The notes: a model not told the origin generated them from the letters alone. A stretch of DNA of 64,000 bases from Prionace glauca (GCA_037974335.1 CM075760.1:11502600-11566599), one strand, 5' to 3'; counted from the first letter of the stretch, positions 21,055 to 32,270 are shown. Numbers and translations are program-made.

Positions 21055-21490
21055 TCATACGAGTTAGGAGCAGGCCACCCAGCTTTTTGAGGCTATTCCA
21101 TTGTTCAATATGATCGTGGCTGATCTGATTATAACCCTAACCCCACTTTCTTCCTCCCCTCCCCAACCTCCCTATAGAGTACAAAACCCAAGTTCCAGCT
21201 CCGACCATTCACACCGTGTGATGATAGTTCACGTCCATCCTGACCTCTGTCAATATGTCAGTAACAAACCCACACACCATTGTTTGTTAGTTTCACATAT
21301 CAAATATTTAATAGCGTCAGGGTAACACCTGGAAAGTGAGAACAATAGCAGTTTACGTGGGTAAGTTTGGCGATCAGCAATTTGGGGTTGATGACCAATT
21401 GTTACATAAGAACATAAGAAATAGGAGCAGGAGTAGGCCATCTGGCCCTTCGAGCCTGCCCCGCCATTCAATAAGATCATGGCTTACAGC
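21055..21490 (-). mobile_element. Two CR1 3' ends, minus strand
   Basis: An older tail at 21055-21190 ('gttaggagcaggccacccag ... ttcaatatgatcgtggctg'), and a young one at 21403-21485 starting 'cataagaacataagaaatagg', identical in kind to the 50.34-kb end. Between them is unassigned sequence. Confidence 0.7.
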
Positions 21491-21499
21491 AGAGAGGGT

Positions 21500-21930
21500 G
21501 TCCATCCAGCCCTTTGTGAGCACATGGTGGATCTGACGGACAAGATGGACATGAAGGGATATGAGAAAGAAACGAGGGGAAGATGTGGGGTTCAGGGGAA
21601 GCCGTTCAGTCCAATGGGCTAGTGGAAGGGAGGAAGCAGCAGAGGCAGCTGATCAGATTGTCTCAATCTTAGTGACAGAGGAACTCCATGAAATCCTCAC
21701 ACTTATTGTTGGAGGTGAGGACGGAGGAGTCAGGGGAGGGGAGAGACCTGACGACGTCGGAGTTAGTAAAAAGAATACAAGTTTATTTGATGCAAAGTTG
21801 ATTTATTTGACTTTTAGCAAGATGATCAGCCCCTATAGCTAGGGTGGGGTTTACTGACATCAGCAGAAACAGACCCCAATGAACATGATTCAATCCTGAA
21901 CATGATTAACAGCAAAATCTGATCACTGTA
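21500..21930. other. Nothing recognised
   Basis: No gene or clear repeat. It precedes the decayed 3' fingers of ZNF A. Confidence 0.35.
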
Positions 21931-21939
21931 TTTAATTGT

Positions 21940-22399
21940 GAACTCACTGGTATCTCAGCACATGGGATAAATAAGCAAATTCCTTCCAACATTCAGGGCA
22001 GGTGGAGGCTGTCCACACTGTGAAATTTCTGGGTACAGTGAGTTAAAATTATTTCCTGGGTGCATCTGCAGTGAGAGCACCTGAACGGTATCTCATCAGT
22101 ATGAACATGTAGAAGTTACAGTTCCCAGGAACATTTATTGTATTTCCCACAGTCCCGACATTTAAAGGGTTTTTCCCAATGTGAAATTACTGGTGATCGA
22201 AGGAGGCAGGATGACTGAGAGGATCTGTTTTCTCATGTAGAACAGGTGGACCTCCCCCTAGTGTGAACTCTCTGGTGTTTCAGCAGACTGGATAACTGAG
22301 TGAATCTCTTCCCACAGTCAGCACATGAAGGGTCTCTCCTCAGTGTGAACTCTCTGGTGTTTCAGCAGACTGGATAACTGAGTGAATCTCTTCCCATAG
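21940..22399 (-). pseudogene. Decayed C-terminal fingers of ZNF A
   Basis: Downstream of the present stop codon of ZNF A the sequence still reads as about four to five zinc fingers in shifting frames on minus (for example 'gtgaactctctggtgtttcagcag' and 'ctcttcccacagtcagcacatgaagg', repeated at 22321 and 22381 in an 84-bp-type period broken to about 60 bp). The right-hand ones are recent. Those left of 22250 are heavily altered. Confidence 0.75.
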
Positions 22400-24310
22400 T
22401 CAGCACATGAAGGGTCTCTCCTCAGTGTGAACTCTCTGGTGTCTCAGCAAGTCATTTGACTGGGTGAATTCCCTCCCACACTGGGAGCAGGTGAATGGTT
22501 TCTCCCCGGTGTGAACTCGCTGGTGTCTTACCAGGTGCGATAACCGAGCGAATCCCTTCTCACACACAGTGCAGGCGAACGGCTTCTCCCCTGTGTGAAC
22601 TCGCTGGTGTCTCTGTAGATGTGGTAACTGAGTGAATCTCTTCCCACACTCAGAGCACATGAATGGTCTCTCCTCAGTGTGAACTCGCTGGTGCCGCAGC
22701 AGGTTAGTGGAATTAATAAAACTCTTCCCACACTCGGAGCAGAGGAAGGGCCTCTCCCCGGTGTGAACCCGTTGGTGTGTCATCAGGTTGCATAACTCAG
22801 TGAATCCCCTCCCACACTGGGAGCAGAGGAAGGGCCTCTCCCCGGTGTGAACCCGCTGGTGTCTCAGCAGGTTGGTTGACTGAGTAAATCCCTTCCCACA
22901 CTCGGGACAAGTGAACCCCCTCTTCACACTGCGACCTTGCTGGTGTGTCAGCAGGTTGGATGACTGAGTGAATCCCTTTCCACGTTTGGGGAAAGTGAGG
23001 AGCTTTTCCCCAGAGTGTGTGCATTGGTGTTCAGTGAGGTCAGACGATCGTGTGAACGCAGCCCCACAGTGAGAGCAGCTGAATAGTCTCTCGTCGGTGT
23101 GACCGTGTTGATGGGACCCCGATTCCACAGAACTCTGAAAACAAGTCCCTCCGTCTGGACATGTAAAAGGTCTTTCATCAGTCTCTCCTCGTTCGTCTGT
23201 CAGCAGGTTAGAGAACGGAATGAATCCCTTCCCAGACTCGGAGCGGGGAACCGGACCGTCCTCGGGGCGGGGAACCGGACCGTCCTCGGGGCGGGGAACC
23301 GGACCGTCCTCGGGACGGGGAACCGGACCGTCCTCGGGGCGGGGAACCGGACCGTCCTCAGTCTGAACTCTCCGGTGTCCCTGCTGACTGGGTGAGACTG
23401 TGACTCCCTTCCCAGGCTCGGTGCAGCTCAAAGTTCTTGCCTCAGTGTGAACTCGCTTGTGCCCCTCCCAGCTGGATAAGGTAGTGAATCCCTTCCCACA
23501 CTCAGAGCAGATAAATGGTCTCTCCTCAGTGTGAATTCTCTGGTAATCCAATAGGTGGGATGACCGAGTGAATCCCTTCCCACACTCAGAGCAGATAAAT
23601 GGTCTCTCCCCAGTGTGAACCCGTTTGTGTCTGAGCAGGTAATTTGCCTGAGTGAATCCCTTCCCACACTCGGAGCAGGTGAATGGTCTCTCCCCCGTAT
23701 GAACTCGCTGGTGTCTCTGCAGATGAGATAACTGAGTGAATTCCTTTCCACAATCAGAACAGGTAAATGGCCTCTCCCCAGTGTGAACTCGCTGGTGTCT
23801 CTGCAGGTGAGATAACTGAGTGAATTCCCTTCCACACACAGAGCAGGTGAACGGGGTGTCCCCAGTGTGAACTCGCTGGTGTCTCTGCAGGTTGGATGAA
23901 TTTGTGAATCCGTTGCCACACGCAGGGCAGGTGAAAGGCCTCTCTCCAGTGTGAACACGCTGGTGTGTCTGTAAATTAGTTGAATTAATGAATCCCTTCC
24001 CACATTCGGAGCAGGTGAAGAGCCTCTCCCCAGTGTGAGTGTGTTGGTGTGTCAGCAGGCAGGATAACTGAGTGAATTCCTTTCCACACACAGAGCAGGT
24101 AAACGGCCTCTCCCCAGTGTGAACTCGTTGGTGTCTGAGAAGGGTGAATGATCGAGTAAATCCTTTCCCACAAACACTGCAAATGAACAGCCTGCCTCCA
24201 GTGTGAGCTCGCTGATGTTTCAAAAGGCCAGATGATTGGCTGAATCTTTGTCCACACACAGAACACGTGTACCGTTTCTCCCCGCTGAGAACGGGACTGT
24301 TTCCTTCCAT
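22400..24310 (-). CDS. ZNF A: C2H2 zinc-finger protein, 636 aa
   Basis: Probable sequence-specific DNA-binding nuclear protein. Start [16 protein letters not shown]. About sixteen intact fingers in two blocks: ten near-consecutive N-terminal fingers (residues about 14-290; the ninth has His-to-Tyr, 'LLDYQRIH') and a C-terminal block ending in six intact fingers. Between them lies a degenerate zone with an acidic/proline repeat (EDGPVPRP x5) and fingers that lack zinc ligands. Linkers are mostly TGERPF. No KRAB, SCAN or BTB domain in this exon. A one-base loss near the end (…FMC then TGA at 22400, where related fingers continue DCGKRF) ends the protein early. The coding exon follows a good acceptor on minus (pyrimidine tract, CACAG|GATTGAGG, exon start 24417). 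It is head to head with ZNF B. Confidence 0.85.
   Translation of the reverse strand: MEGNSPVLSGEKRYTCSVCGQRFSQSSGLLKHQRAHTGGRLFICSVCGKGFTRSFTLLRHQRVHTGERPFTCSVCGKEFTQLSCLLTHQHTHTGERLFTCSECGKGFINSTNLQTHQRVHTGERPFTCPACGNGFTNSSNLQRHQRVHTGDTPFTCSVCGREFTQLSHLQRHQRVHTGERPFTCSDCGKEFTQLSHLQRHQRVHTGERPFTCSECGKGFTQANYLLRHKRVHTGERPFICSECGKGFTRSSHLLDYQRIHTEERPFICSECGKGFTTLSSWEGHKRVHTEARTLSCTEPGKGVTVSPSQQGHRRVQTEDGPVPRPEDGPVPRPEDGPVPRPEDGPVPRPEDGPVPRSESGKGFIPFSNLLTDERGETDERPFTCPDGGTCFQSSVESGSHQHGHTDERLFSCSHCGAAFTRSSDLTEHQCTHSGEKLLTFPKRGKGFTQSSNLLTHQQGRSVKRGFTCPECGKGFTQSTNLLRHQRVHTGERPFLCSQCGRGFTELCNLMTHQRVHTGERPFLCSECGKSFINSTNLLRHQRVHTEERPFMCSECGKRFTQLPHLQRHQRVHTGEKPFACTVCEKGFARLSHLVRHQRVHTGEKPFTCSQCGREFTQSNDLLRHQRVHTEERPFMC
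23240..23359 (-). repeat. 24-bp coding minisatellite in ZNF A, 5 units
   Basis: Five 24-bp units (plus strand ggggcggggaaccggaccgtcctc, unit starts 23240, 23264, 23288, 23312, 23336) encoding EDGPVPRP repeats. Units are near-identical, with single changes. They expand the linker that replaced degenerate fingers, and would read as a flexible acidic/proline hinge. Confidence 0.95.
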
Positions 24311-24610
24311 GTTGGAAGTCCTGTGATATTCAGGTTATGACAAACTGGATGATTCTCAGATTCTGGTGTGATGTTTGATTCGAGATTCCCGATTGTCAAT
24401 CCCCCTCCTCCTCAATCCTGTGATTTTAAAAAAAGAAAAAAAGGGAGTGAGAGAGAATTCACACAAACACAAAAGCAACCTGTGAATGTGAGCTGAATGA
24501 ATGTGGTAAATTTGTGGGGCCAGCAGGAGGAAAAAGTGATCATGAAAACTGCTCAATCTCCACAAAAACCCAACTGGCTCAACCTGCAGAGACACAGGGA
24601 TACCGGCACC

Positions 24611-25201
24611 ATGGACAAAAGATGGAGATGTGGGGACTGTGGGAAGGGATTCCGTTGCCCATCTGCCCTGGAAACTCATCAACGGGTTCACACTGGGGAG
24701 AGTCCTTTCACCTGTTCCACGTGTGGGCAGGGATTTAGCAAGTCATCCACACTGCAGTCACACCTGCGTGTTCACACTGGAGAGAGGCCATTCATCTGCT
24801 CAGAGTGTGGGAAAGGATTCACTCAGTCAACCAACTTGCTAACACACCATCGAGTTCACACCCGGGAGAGACCATTTACTTGCTCTGAGTGTGGGAAGAG
24901 ATTCACTCAGTCCTCCAACCTACTGATACACCAGCGAGTTCACACTGGAGAGAAGTCATTCATCTGCTTTGAGTGTGGGAAGAGATTCACACAGTCAGCC
25001 AACCTGCTGATACACCAGCGAATTCACACTGGAGAGAGACCTTTCACCTGCTCTGCATGTGGGAAGGGATTCAGCAGGTTATCTATCCTACAGGAGCACC
25101 AGCGCATGCACACCAGGGAGACGCCATTCATCTGCTCTGTTTGTGGGCAGAGATTTACTTGGTCCTCCCTCCTGCTGAGACACAGGCTAGTTCACAAGTG
25201 A
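24611..25201 (+). CDS. ZNF B: C2H2 zinc-finger protein, 196 aa
   Basis: Seven tandem C2H2 fingers from [20 protein letters not shown] to [23 protein letters not shown], all zinc ligands present; stop TGA at 25199-25201. I chose the ATG at 24611 (CACCATGG context) because the homologues D-G start there (TMEKPWKC). The frame stays open up to an ATG at 24497, which would add 38 residues including LQRHRDTGT, a conserved family stretch. Linkers are TGESPF, TGERPF, TRERPF and similar. No effector domain is visible. It lies 300 bp from the start of ZNF A, divergently; no separate promoter or first exon is evident, so expression is uncertain. Confidence 0.8.
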   Translation: MDKRWRCGDCGKGFRCPSALETHQRVHTGESPFTCSTCGQGFSKSSTLQSHLRVHTGERPFICSECGKGFTQSTNLLTHHRVHTRERPFTCSECGKRFTQSSNLLIHQRVHTGEKSFICFECGKRFTQSANLLIHQRIHTGERPFTCSACGKGFSRLSILQEHQRMHTRETPFICSVCGQRFTWSSLLLRHRLVHK

Positions 25202-25334
25202 TTACGTGAGTTGGATTCTGCTGTTATTGTTGCTGTTAATCACATCCAGGACTGAAACGTGTCTATTCATATACAATGTTGATGGGAGGTGTGTGTCTGT
25301 CCCATTGTTTAGAGTGAATTGAAATTGTGAGTTG

Positions 25335-26155
25335 AACCATAGAATCCCATAGAACGGCCAGAAGAAGGCCGTTTGGCCCATCAAGGCTGCACCTACTCTG
25401 ACCCCTATTTAAAGGGCGAAAAGCTGCAGCATGCTACGGTGCAGAGGGACCTGGGGGTCCTTGTGCATGAGTCGCAAAAACCCAGTCTGCAGGTGCAAAT
25501 GGGATGCTGGCCTTTATAGCGAGGGGGACAGAATATAAAAGCAGGGAGGTCTTGCTGCAACTGTATAGGGCACTGGTGAGGCCGCAGCTGGAGTACGGTG
25601 TGCAGTTTTGGTCGCCGCACTTGCGCAAGGATATTTTGGCCTTGGAGGGAGTGCAGAGGAGGTTCACTAGGCTGATACCGGAGATGAGGGGGTTGGACTA
25701 TGAAGAGAGACTAAATAGACTGGGTCTGTATTTGCTGGAGTTGAGAAGAATGAGGGGGGATCTTATAGAGACGTATAAGATAATGAAGGGGATGGATAGG
25801 TAGAGGTAGAGGTAGAGAGATTCTTCCTGCTTAGAAAGGACAGCAGGACTAGAGGGCACAGCCTCAAGATAAGGGGGGACAGTTTAGATGAGAGTTGAGG
25901 AGGAACTTCTTCACTCAAAGGGTGGTGAATCTCTGGAATTCTCTGCCCGTTGAAGTGGTGGAGGCTACCTCGCTAAATATATTTAAGTCACGGGTAGATA
26001 GGTTTCTGATAGACAAGGGAATTAAGGGTTATGGGGAGAAAGTGGGAAAGTGGAACTGATCCACTTCAGATCAGCCATGATCTTATTGAATGGCGGGGCA
26101 GGTTCGAAGGGCTAGATGGCCTACTCCTGCTCCTATTTCTTATGTTCTTATGTAA
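25335..26155 (+). mobile_element. CR1 LINE 3' part with an antisense repeat tail at its left
   Basis: 25335-25410 is a minus-oriented repeat tail ('ccatagaatcccatagaacgg'). From 25412, 'aagggcgaaaagctgcagca' onward, it follows the young CR1 RT through 'LQLYRALVRPQLEYGVQFWS' and the 3' UTR to 'tttcttatgttcttatg' (26150). It has a small deletion (after 'caggtgcaaatggg') and some frame breaks. It is younger than the 17-kb copies and older than the 30-kb one. Confidence 0.85.
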
Positions 26156-26339
26156 CACCCTTCAGGGAAGGGAGGTGGGTCTACACATGACTATTGGATA
26201 CATGGGAGGAGAGGGAAATAGGCAGGAAGTGAAGAATAGGGATTTTATTTACTCACAACTAACCAGGACCTTAACAGAATCTTCCAATCCCTCAAACTCC
26301 ATCCAAGGATCACAGGAGCTGATCTGTGAGAGAGAACAG

Positions 26340-26730
26340 AGTCAATGTTTCAGACTTTGGTTCCATCCCCACAGATGCTGTCTGACCTGTTGAGATTTTC
26401 CAGCATTTTGTTTCATAATTACAAAGAACAGAGAACAACACAGCCTGGGAAACCGGCCCTTCGGCCCAATGAGCCTGTGCCACCATTTTAACATTGTGAG
26501 TGCCCTCTTCTCCCTACGACCTTTGTCTACGCCTATTGGACTCCACAATAAAGGAATTATAACCAGATTGAGGGGAGACTAATTTAGGGACAATGTGTTA
26601 CTGCCAATCAGCCTAAGTGCACGTTTTTTGGGGTGTGGGAGGAAACCTGAGCTCCCGGAGAGAACCCATCCAAGCACGGGGAGAATGTGCAAACTCCCAC
26701 AGATACTGGCCCAAATCCATGTATCTCCAC
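26340..26730 (-). mobile_element. SINE and LINE-tail remnants
   Basis: Includes 'ccccacagatgctgtctgacctg' (a common elasmobranch repeat, also at 58.47 kb), a tail 'gcccttcggcccaatgagcc', and a minus-strand SINE body (26600-26710, 'gtgtgggaggaaacctgagc', 'gggagaatgtgcaaactcc'). Confidence 0.6.
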
Positions 26731-27042
26731 AACAAACAGTGATAGTCACTGAGCAGTCATGTTGCCCATCAGTTTAAGTGTACGTTAACGACATGAAGCA
26801 CTAGGCAACTCTCGAAGCAACATCCAAGAGCAGCCCTCGCACGACCCATCGCGTGTATGCCCCTTGTTGGACAACAAGGCGGACCAGAGCATCTGTGGAT
26901 TAAAAAAATTAGTCAATCGTGTTTCTAAAGTTGGTTCTGTGAGCAATGCCTCCAATAAAATAATAGCAAAATAGAGCAGCTGTGGGATATCTGAAATAAA
27001 CACAGAAAATGCTGGAAATACTCACAGGTCAGACAGTGGGTA

Positions 27043-27250
27043 AGATTCTCCGGCCTCCCAGCAGTGTGTTTCCCGCTGATGGGAAGTGATGTGATGTTTG
27101 CTAGCAGCAGGATTCTCTGATCAACTGCTCCCCATGGGAATTCACATTAACATCACCCCACACCAGCAGAAAACCCACGGGCGGAGGTGTGTGCTGCCGG
27201 CAGGAATGCAGAATCCTACCGGCATGAATGGCCAGAGAATTCTGGTCAGA
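27043..27250. mobile_element. Possible non-autonomous DNA transposon (MITE-like)
   Basis: The ends look like imperfect inverted repeats (agattctccggcc at 27043 against ggccagagaattct at 27230-27243) and the interior resembles a dispersed GC-rich sequence ('catcaccccacaccagcag'). No transposase. Target-site duplication not clear. Confidence 0.3.
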
Positions 27251-27324
27251 GTCCATGGGGAGAGAAACGGAGGAAAGGTGGTAGAGGCAGGAAATCTCAC
27301 AACAAGTAAAAAGTATGTAATTGA

Positions 27325-27890
27325 GTCATAGAGGTTTACAGCATGGAAACAGGCCTTTCGATCTAACTTCTCAATGCAGCCCCTTTTTTTAAACCACTAA
27401 ATTAATCCCAATTGCCCACGTTTGGCCCATATCCCTCTATAGCCATCCTCTCCTATGTAACTGTCTAAATGCTTTTTAATGGACAAAATTGTACCCCCCT
27501 CTACTACTGCCTCTGGCAGCTTGTTCCAGACACTCACCACCCTCTGTGTGAAAAAATTGCCTTTCTGGACACTTTTGTATTTTCCCTCTCACCTTAAAGC
27601 TATGCCCTCTAGTTTTAGACTCCCCTACCTTTGGGAAAAGATATTGACTATCTCGCTGATCTGTGCCCCTCATTATTTTATAGACCTCGATAAGATCACC
27701 CCTCAGCCTCCTACACTCCAGAGAAAAAAGTCACAGTCTATCCAGCCTCTCCTGATAACTCAATCCATCAAGTCCCGTTGGAATCCTAGTAAATCTTTTC
27801 TGCACTCTTTCTAGTTTAATAATATCCTTTCTATAATAGGATGAACAGAACTCCACAGTACTCCAAGTGTGGTCTTGTACAACTTCAACA
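27325..27890 (-). mobile_element. CR1-family LINE 3' half, minus strand
   Basis: The reverse complement has the RT C-terminus and 3' UTR; plus-strand landmarks are 'gtttacagcatggaaacaggcc', 'ggcagcttgttccagacactc', 'cctcgataagatcacccctcagcc' and 'actccaagtgtggtc'. A separate subfamily with a different tail. Frames are broken. Confidence 0.8.
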
Positions 27891-28149
27891 AGACATCCCA
27901 ACTCTTGGATTCAATGTAGATTTTGAAACACCACAGCACATGAGGCCATGGATCAAACTCTTTTAAGGCCAAACCAAATAAACAAAGTCAAATTACATTA
28001 GGACAAAGTAAAAGGGGCAGCTCCCCAAAAGGAAGGGGGAACGGCCCGAACAAAAACAAAAAGTACAAAAGAAACTTAAAACACATCAAATCAAAATGCA
28101 ATTGTCGGGGTCTGTCATGCACCTCAGCCCCTGCGGTGCCCAGCGGGCG

Positions 28150-28400
28150 CGGAAGGCGGAACTCACTCAAAAGGTGGTGAATCAAGGGAATTCTCTGCCC
28201 GTTGAAGTGGTGGAGGCTACCTCGCTAAATTTATTTAAGTCACGGGTAGATAGGTTTCTGACAGACAAGGGAATTCAGGGTTACGGGGAGAAAGAGGGAA
28301 AGTGGAACTGATCCACTTCAGATCAGCCACGATCTTATTGAATGGCGGGGCAGGCTCGAAGGGCTAGATAGCCTATCCTATTTCTTATGTTCTTAAGGCA
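28150..28400 (+). mobile_element. CR1 3' terminal 240 bp
   Basis: From 'ggaactcactcaaaaggtgg' through 'gaattctctgcccgttgaag' to 'atttcttatgttcttaag'. TTCTTATG subfamily, 5'-truncated. Its 3' end abuts the promoter region at 28.4 kb. Confidence 0.85.
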
Positions 28401-28539
28401 TCGACTGCGCCCGCGGACACCGCATGCTCCCTCTCCAGGGAGAGGCCATTGATCAAGTGCTGGAAAATGTTCCCTAGTTTTGCTGGGGGTGGGGACACAG
28501 TCAGGATTGTTCCTGCTGCTGTCAGCAACAACATTATCT

Positions 28540-28920
28540 CCTCCTGCTGACAGGGCTGGCCACGCATGCGCACCTCGGCACACGGCTCCCTCTCAAGATG
28601 GCGTCTGTTTAACCGGGGTCTCTAACGGCTGGAAGCGGGGTGATTCCGGACAACTGCGGGGCTGGCCTGGACCTTCTGATTCGGGGTTCAATGCTTTTAC
28701 TTGGTATTTATAAACCTATTCCGATCACCTCCCTGCGCCCTCCGATCGCTCGGACTCGCCGCTACCTTTACCCGCCGCAGAGACAAGAAAGCAGCAGCTT
28801 CCTCCGTCCAGCACTGCCACTGCGCATGCTCCAGACTGGGGCAGTTCTGCGCCTGCGCATTGCTACAGTGTGACTAGGATAGGAGACATTCACCACCGCG
28901 AGTGATGCTGGGTAAATACC
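28540..28920. promoter_or_regulatory. CpG promoter with NRF1 and YY1 motifs
   Basis: NRF1-type GCATGCGCA at 28564-28572, and further cgcatgc/ctgcgcat sites near 28822 and 28853; YY1-type CAAGATGGCG at 28594-28603; 'gtgatgctgggtaa' at 28902, a phrase shared with the 43.3-kb promoter. It may drive ZNF A leftward (its exon-2 acceptor is 4.1 kb away) or a rightward transcript. That link is inference. Confidence 0.55.
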
Positions 28921-28934
28921 CCGCCATTCAATAC

Positions 28935-29335
28935 AATAGCTTTTCTGTGAATGGCTGAGCAGACACTAATAGCCAATTCCGCACACGAGGACGGCCTCAA
29001 CTGGGATCTTGGGTTCATGCCGCACTACCTGTAATCCCCACGACTCACCTGGGCTTGCAAAATCTCACTAACTGTCCTGTCTGGAGATAATACACGTCTC
29101 TTTAACCTGTGTTTAACCCTCTCTCCATTCACACTGTCTGTACTTTAAGACTTTATTACCTGTAAAAACTCACAGTCCAACCATTATTTTGTAAATTGAG
29201 TTTGTGTCTTTATATGACTTGTTTGCGAACAGGTCTTCCACTCCCTTGATGAAGGTCGGCGCTCCAAAAGCTTGTGGCTTGTGCCACCAAATAAACCTGT
29301 TGGACTTTAACCTGGTGTTGTGAGACTTACAGAGA
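28935..29335 (+). mobile_element. Penelope-like element, C-terminal coding end and 3' UTR
   Basis: The first 95 bp encode an AEQTLIAN...EDGLNWDLGFMPHYL-like C-terminus, the end of the GIY-YIG endonuclease region seen better at 50.2 kb. The 3' UTR follows ('cttgcaaaatctcactaactg', 'gatgaaggtcggcgctcc') to 'cctgttggactttaacctgg'. A fossil fragment, broken and 5'-truncated. Confidence 0.75.
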
Positions 29336-29504
29336 GATTCCAGCCAATGTTTCGTGGCTGGATGAGCCTTCATCATGGATTGGCTTGATTTACTTACTCT
29401 GAGCGTAACAAACACAGTTTTTATTCCAATAACAAGAGTCAGGCTGTAGTGTGTTAGTGAACACAGTATTGGATCCAATGTAATGATAGTACAGACAGTA
29501 TTGA

Positions 29505-29757
29505 ATCCGTGCAGTACAGAAGGAGTCACTGAGCCTATACTGACAATGATCCCATTCAGTCCTATCCTCGTAACCCATTCAGTTATCCTGCTAATCCCCG
29601 ACACTAAGGGCCAATTTAGCATGGCCAATCGATCTAATCTGCACATTTTTGGAGTGTGGGAGTAAACCCACATACACAGGGAGAATGTGCAGACTCCACA
29701 CAGACCCGGGTTCCTAGCACTGTGAGGCAGCAATGCTAACCACCGTGCTGCCTGGCT
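29505..29757 (-). mobile_element. tRNA-headed SINE, minus strand
   Basis: The plus strand shows the tail ('gtacagaaggagtcactgagcc'), body ('aatctgcacatttttggagtgtggg') and head ('cactgtgaggcagcaatgctaacc'). Moderately diverged. Confidence 0.75.
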
Positions 29758-29883
29758 GGCTGTGTTTTGAGAAATCTCATTAAAATCTGGAACTCAGATG
29801 GGGATATGGGTTGATGTTAGGTGGGAATCAGATTTACAGAATGGGTTCCTGTAATTGCAGCAATCCAATTGCTAGATGTTGGT

Positions 29884-31212
29884 AAGAATTGCTTGATAGG
29901 GCGGACGCAACACGGTTTCATTAAAGGGAAGTCGTGTCTGACAAATTTACTGGAGTTCTATGAGGATGTGTCTAGGGCAGTGGATGGAGGAGAGCCGGTG
30001 GATGTGGTCTTTCTGGATTTTCAGAAGGCGTTTGACAAGGTACCTCACAAGAGGTTATTGCAGAAGGTCAGGGGACATGGAGTTGGGGGTAGGGTGTTAG
30101 CGTGGATAGAGGATTGGTTGTCAAATAGGAGGCAGAGAGTGGGGGTCAATGGATGCTATTCGGATTGGCGGTTGGTGACTAGTGGGGTGCCCCAGGGGTC
30201 GGTGCTGGGGCCTCAGCTATTTACCATTTATATAGATGATCTGGAGGAGGGAACCGAGTGCAGGGTGTCGAAATTTGCTGATGACACCAAGATTGGGGGA
30301 AAGGCAAATTGTGCGGAGGGTGTGGAGAGTCTGCAGAAGGATCTAGATAGGCTGGGCGAATGGGCCAGGAAATGGCAAATGGAATTTAATGTTGGCAAGT
30401 GTGAGGTGGTCCACTTTGGTAGGAGGAATGGTAGGAAGGACTATTACTTACGGGGCGAAAAACTGCAGCAGGCGACGGTGCAGAGGGACCTCGGGGTCCT
30501 TGTGCATGAGTCGCAAAAACCCAGCTTGCAGGTGCAGCAGGTGGTCAGGAAGGCGAATGGGATGCTGGCCTTCATAGCGAAGGGGATTGAATATAAAAGT
30601 AGGGAGGTCTTGCTGCAGCTGTATAGGGCATTGGTGAGGCCGCAGCTGGAGTACTGTGTGCAGTTTTGGGCGCCGCACCTGCGCAAGGATGTTTTGGCCC
30701 TGGAGGGAGTGCAGAGGAGGTTTACTCGGCTGATACCGGAGTTGAGGGGATTGAGCTATGAGGAGAGGCTGAATAAACTAGGCTTGTACTCGTTAGAGTT
30801 TAGAAGAATGAGGGGAGATCTCATTGCGACGTATAAGATGATGAATGGGATGGATAGGATAGAGGTGGAGAGACTGTTCCCGCTCAAAAAAGACAGTAGG
30901 ACTAGGGGGCACAGCCTCAAGATAAAGGGGGGGCGGTTTAGAACAGAGTTGAGGAGGAACTTCTTCACTCAAAGGGTGGTGAATCTCTGGAATTCTCTGC
31001 CCGTTGAAGTGGTGGAGGCTGCCTCGCTAAATATTTTTAAGAAACGGGTTGATGGGTTTTTGATAAGAGAAGGGATTAAGGGTTATGGGGAGAGGGCGGG
31101 AAGGTGGAGCTGAGTCACGACAGATCAGCCATGATCTTATTGAATGGCGGGGCAGGCTCGGGGGGCCAGATGGCCTACTCCTGCTCCTATTTCTTATTTC
31201 TTATGTTCTTAA
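29884..31212 (+). mobile_element. Young CR1 LINE, RT domain and 3' UTR
   Basis: 5'-truncated CR1 with an uninterrupted frame to the stop at 31111-31113. It enters in the RT fingers/palm (NCLIGRTQHGFIKGKSCL), has 'DVVFLDFQKAFDKVP' (motif A), '[14 protein letters not shown]' (motif B) and 'KFADDTKIGG' (motif C, FADD), then thumb and C-terminal parts. The 3' UTR ends 'tttcttatttcttatgttctta'. The protein is almost identical to the nested copy at 51.8-52.9 kb (DLIATYK against DLIETYK plus a one-base difference near KGGG), so transposition is recent. Endonuclease and ORF1 are missing. Confidence 0.92.
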
Positions 31213-31484
31213 AAGGGAAGTATTTAAAGTGGAGACCATGGGTGTGTTCAAGGATAATGATGGAGTTTATGAACTGAGAAAATACTGAGAGCAAAGAAAT
31301 CAATCTAGAAAATTGTAGTCACTTCACGTCGTTCCAGAAGTGGAGTCTGGTTGTGGAGATGTCAGGTTTTACACAGCACATGGTCATTCTGAATGGAGAA
31401 TCTCTGAGTTGTACAATTCATATCATTCAGGAGCAGATTGTCTGCTCAGACAGAGGAAGGTTTCTGTGACATCAATGAAAAGCA

Positions 31485-31555
31485 ACATACGCACGCACAC
31501 ACACACACAGAGTCTCACACACACACACACAGAGTCTCTCACACACACAGAGTCT

Positions 31556-31587
<32 letters not shown>

Positions 31588-31620
31588 CTCACACACACAC
31601 ACACAGAGTCTCACACACTT
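31485..31620. repeat. CA microsatellite with GAGTCTCAC spacer
   Basis: Alternating (AC)n and 'agagtctcac' units over about 135 bp. Confidence 0.9.
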
Positions 31621-31689
31621 CAAATCATCTCCTGTCACTTTATTGTTTTAGTCTTTTTGAAATAAATCATTCGTAAGTATTTGTTGAGA

Positions 31690-32270
31690 TTCCCCTGAAA
31701 CACGTCTAGATTGTTCATTTCACTCCCTGTAGTTGTGATTTCCATATTCTCACCACTCTGTGTGGAGAAATTTATCCTGGATTTCCCATTGGATTTCTTA
31801 ATGACTGTTTTAAATTGATGGTCTCCAGTTTCCCAGTAACTTCACTGCAGTGTTAATGTAAGCTTACTTGTGACGAATAAAGAAACTTTACATTTTGCTC
31901 TTCCCCTCAAGAGGAAACACTATTTCAGTGTCTAAACATTTTTATAATTTTGAGGACCTCTGCTCAGGTTACCCCTCAGCCTTCATTTCTCAAGAAAGCA
32001 GAGCTCGCTTGTCAATCCTTTCCTGATAAAAACACACACACATTTTGAAAGTCATTTATGGGATGTGGGCATTGCTGGCTTTGCCAGCATTTATGGCTAA
32101 TCCCTGATTGCCCTTCAGAAGGTGGTGGTGAGCTGGCTTCTACATTAAAATCTCATCATTAAAATCTTCTCTGCACCCTCTCCAGTGCCTGGATGTTTAA
32201 AAAAATAATACGGTGACCAGAATGTAAGCAGTAGTCAGTAAGATTCTTGATCAGAGAGTCACTGATTTTC
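31690..32270 (-). mobile_element. Old LINE remnant with SINE/LINE tails inserted
   Basis: Plus-strand phrases 'ctctgtgtggagaaatttatcc', 'atggtctccagtttccc' and 'gaccagaatgtaagcagtagtc' are degraded antisense RT/C-terminal CR1 sequence. Interrupted by a SINE tail (31838-31890, 'gttaatgtaagcttacttgtg') and by the LINE tail at 32055-32140 ('gggatgtgggcattgctgg'). Confidence 0.55.

Larger units (their letters stand above)
20520..21055 (+). mobile_element. Composite SINE interrupted by two other sequences
   Basis: A tRNA-headed SINE (head 'catcacagtggataggatta', B box 'gtgttcaattccgg', end 'cctcctgcactgtaggaattctcat'). It is split by a Penelope-like fragment at 20667-20828 with a 12-bp duplicated target. 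It also carries an inserted zinc-finger coding fragment at about 20906-20983. Confidence 0.8.
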
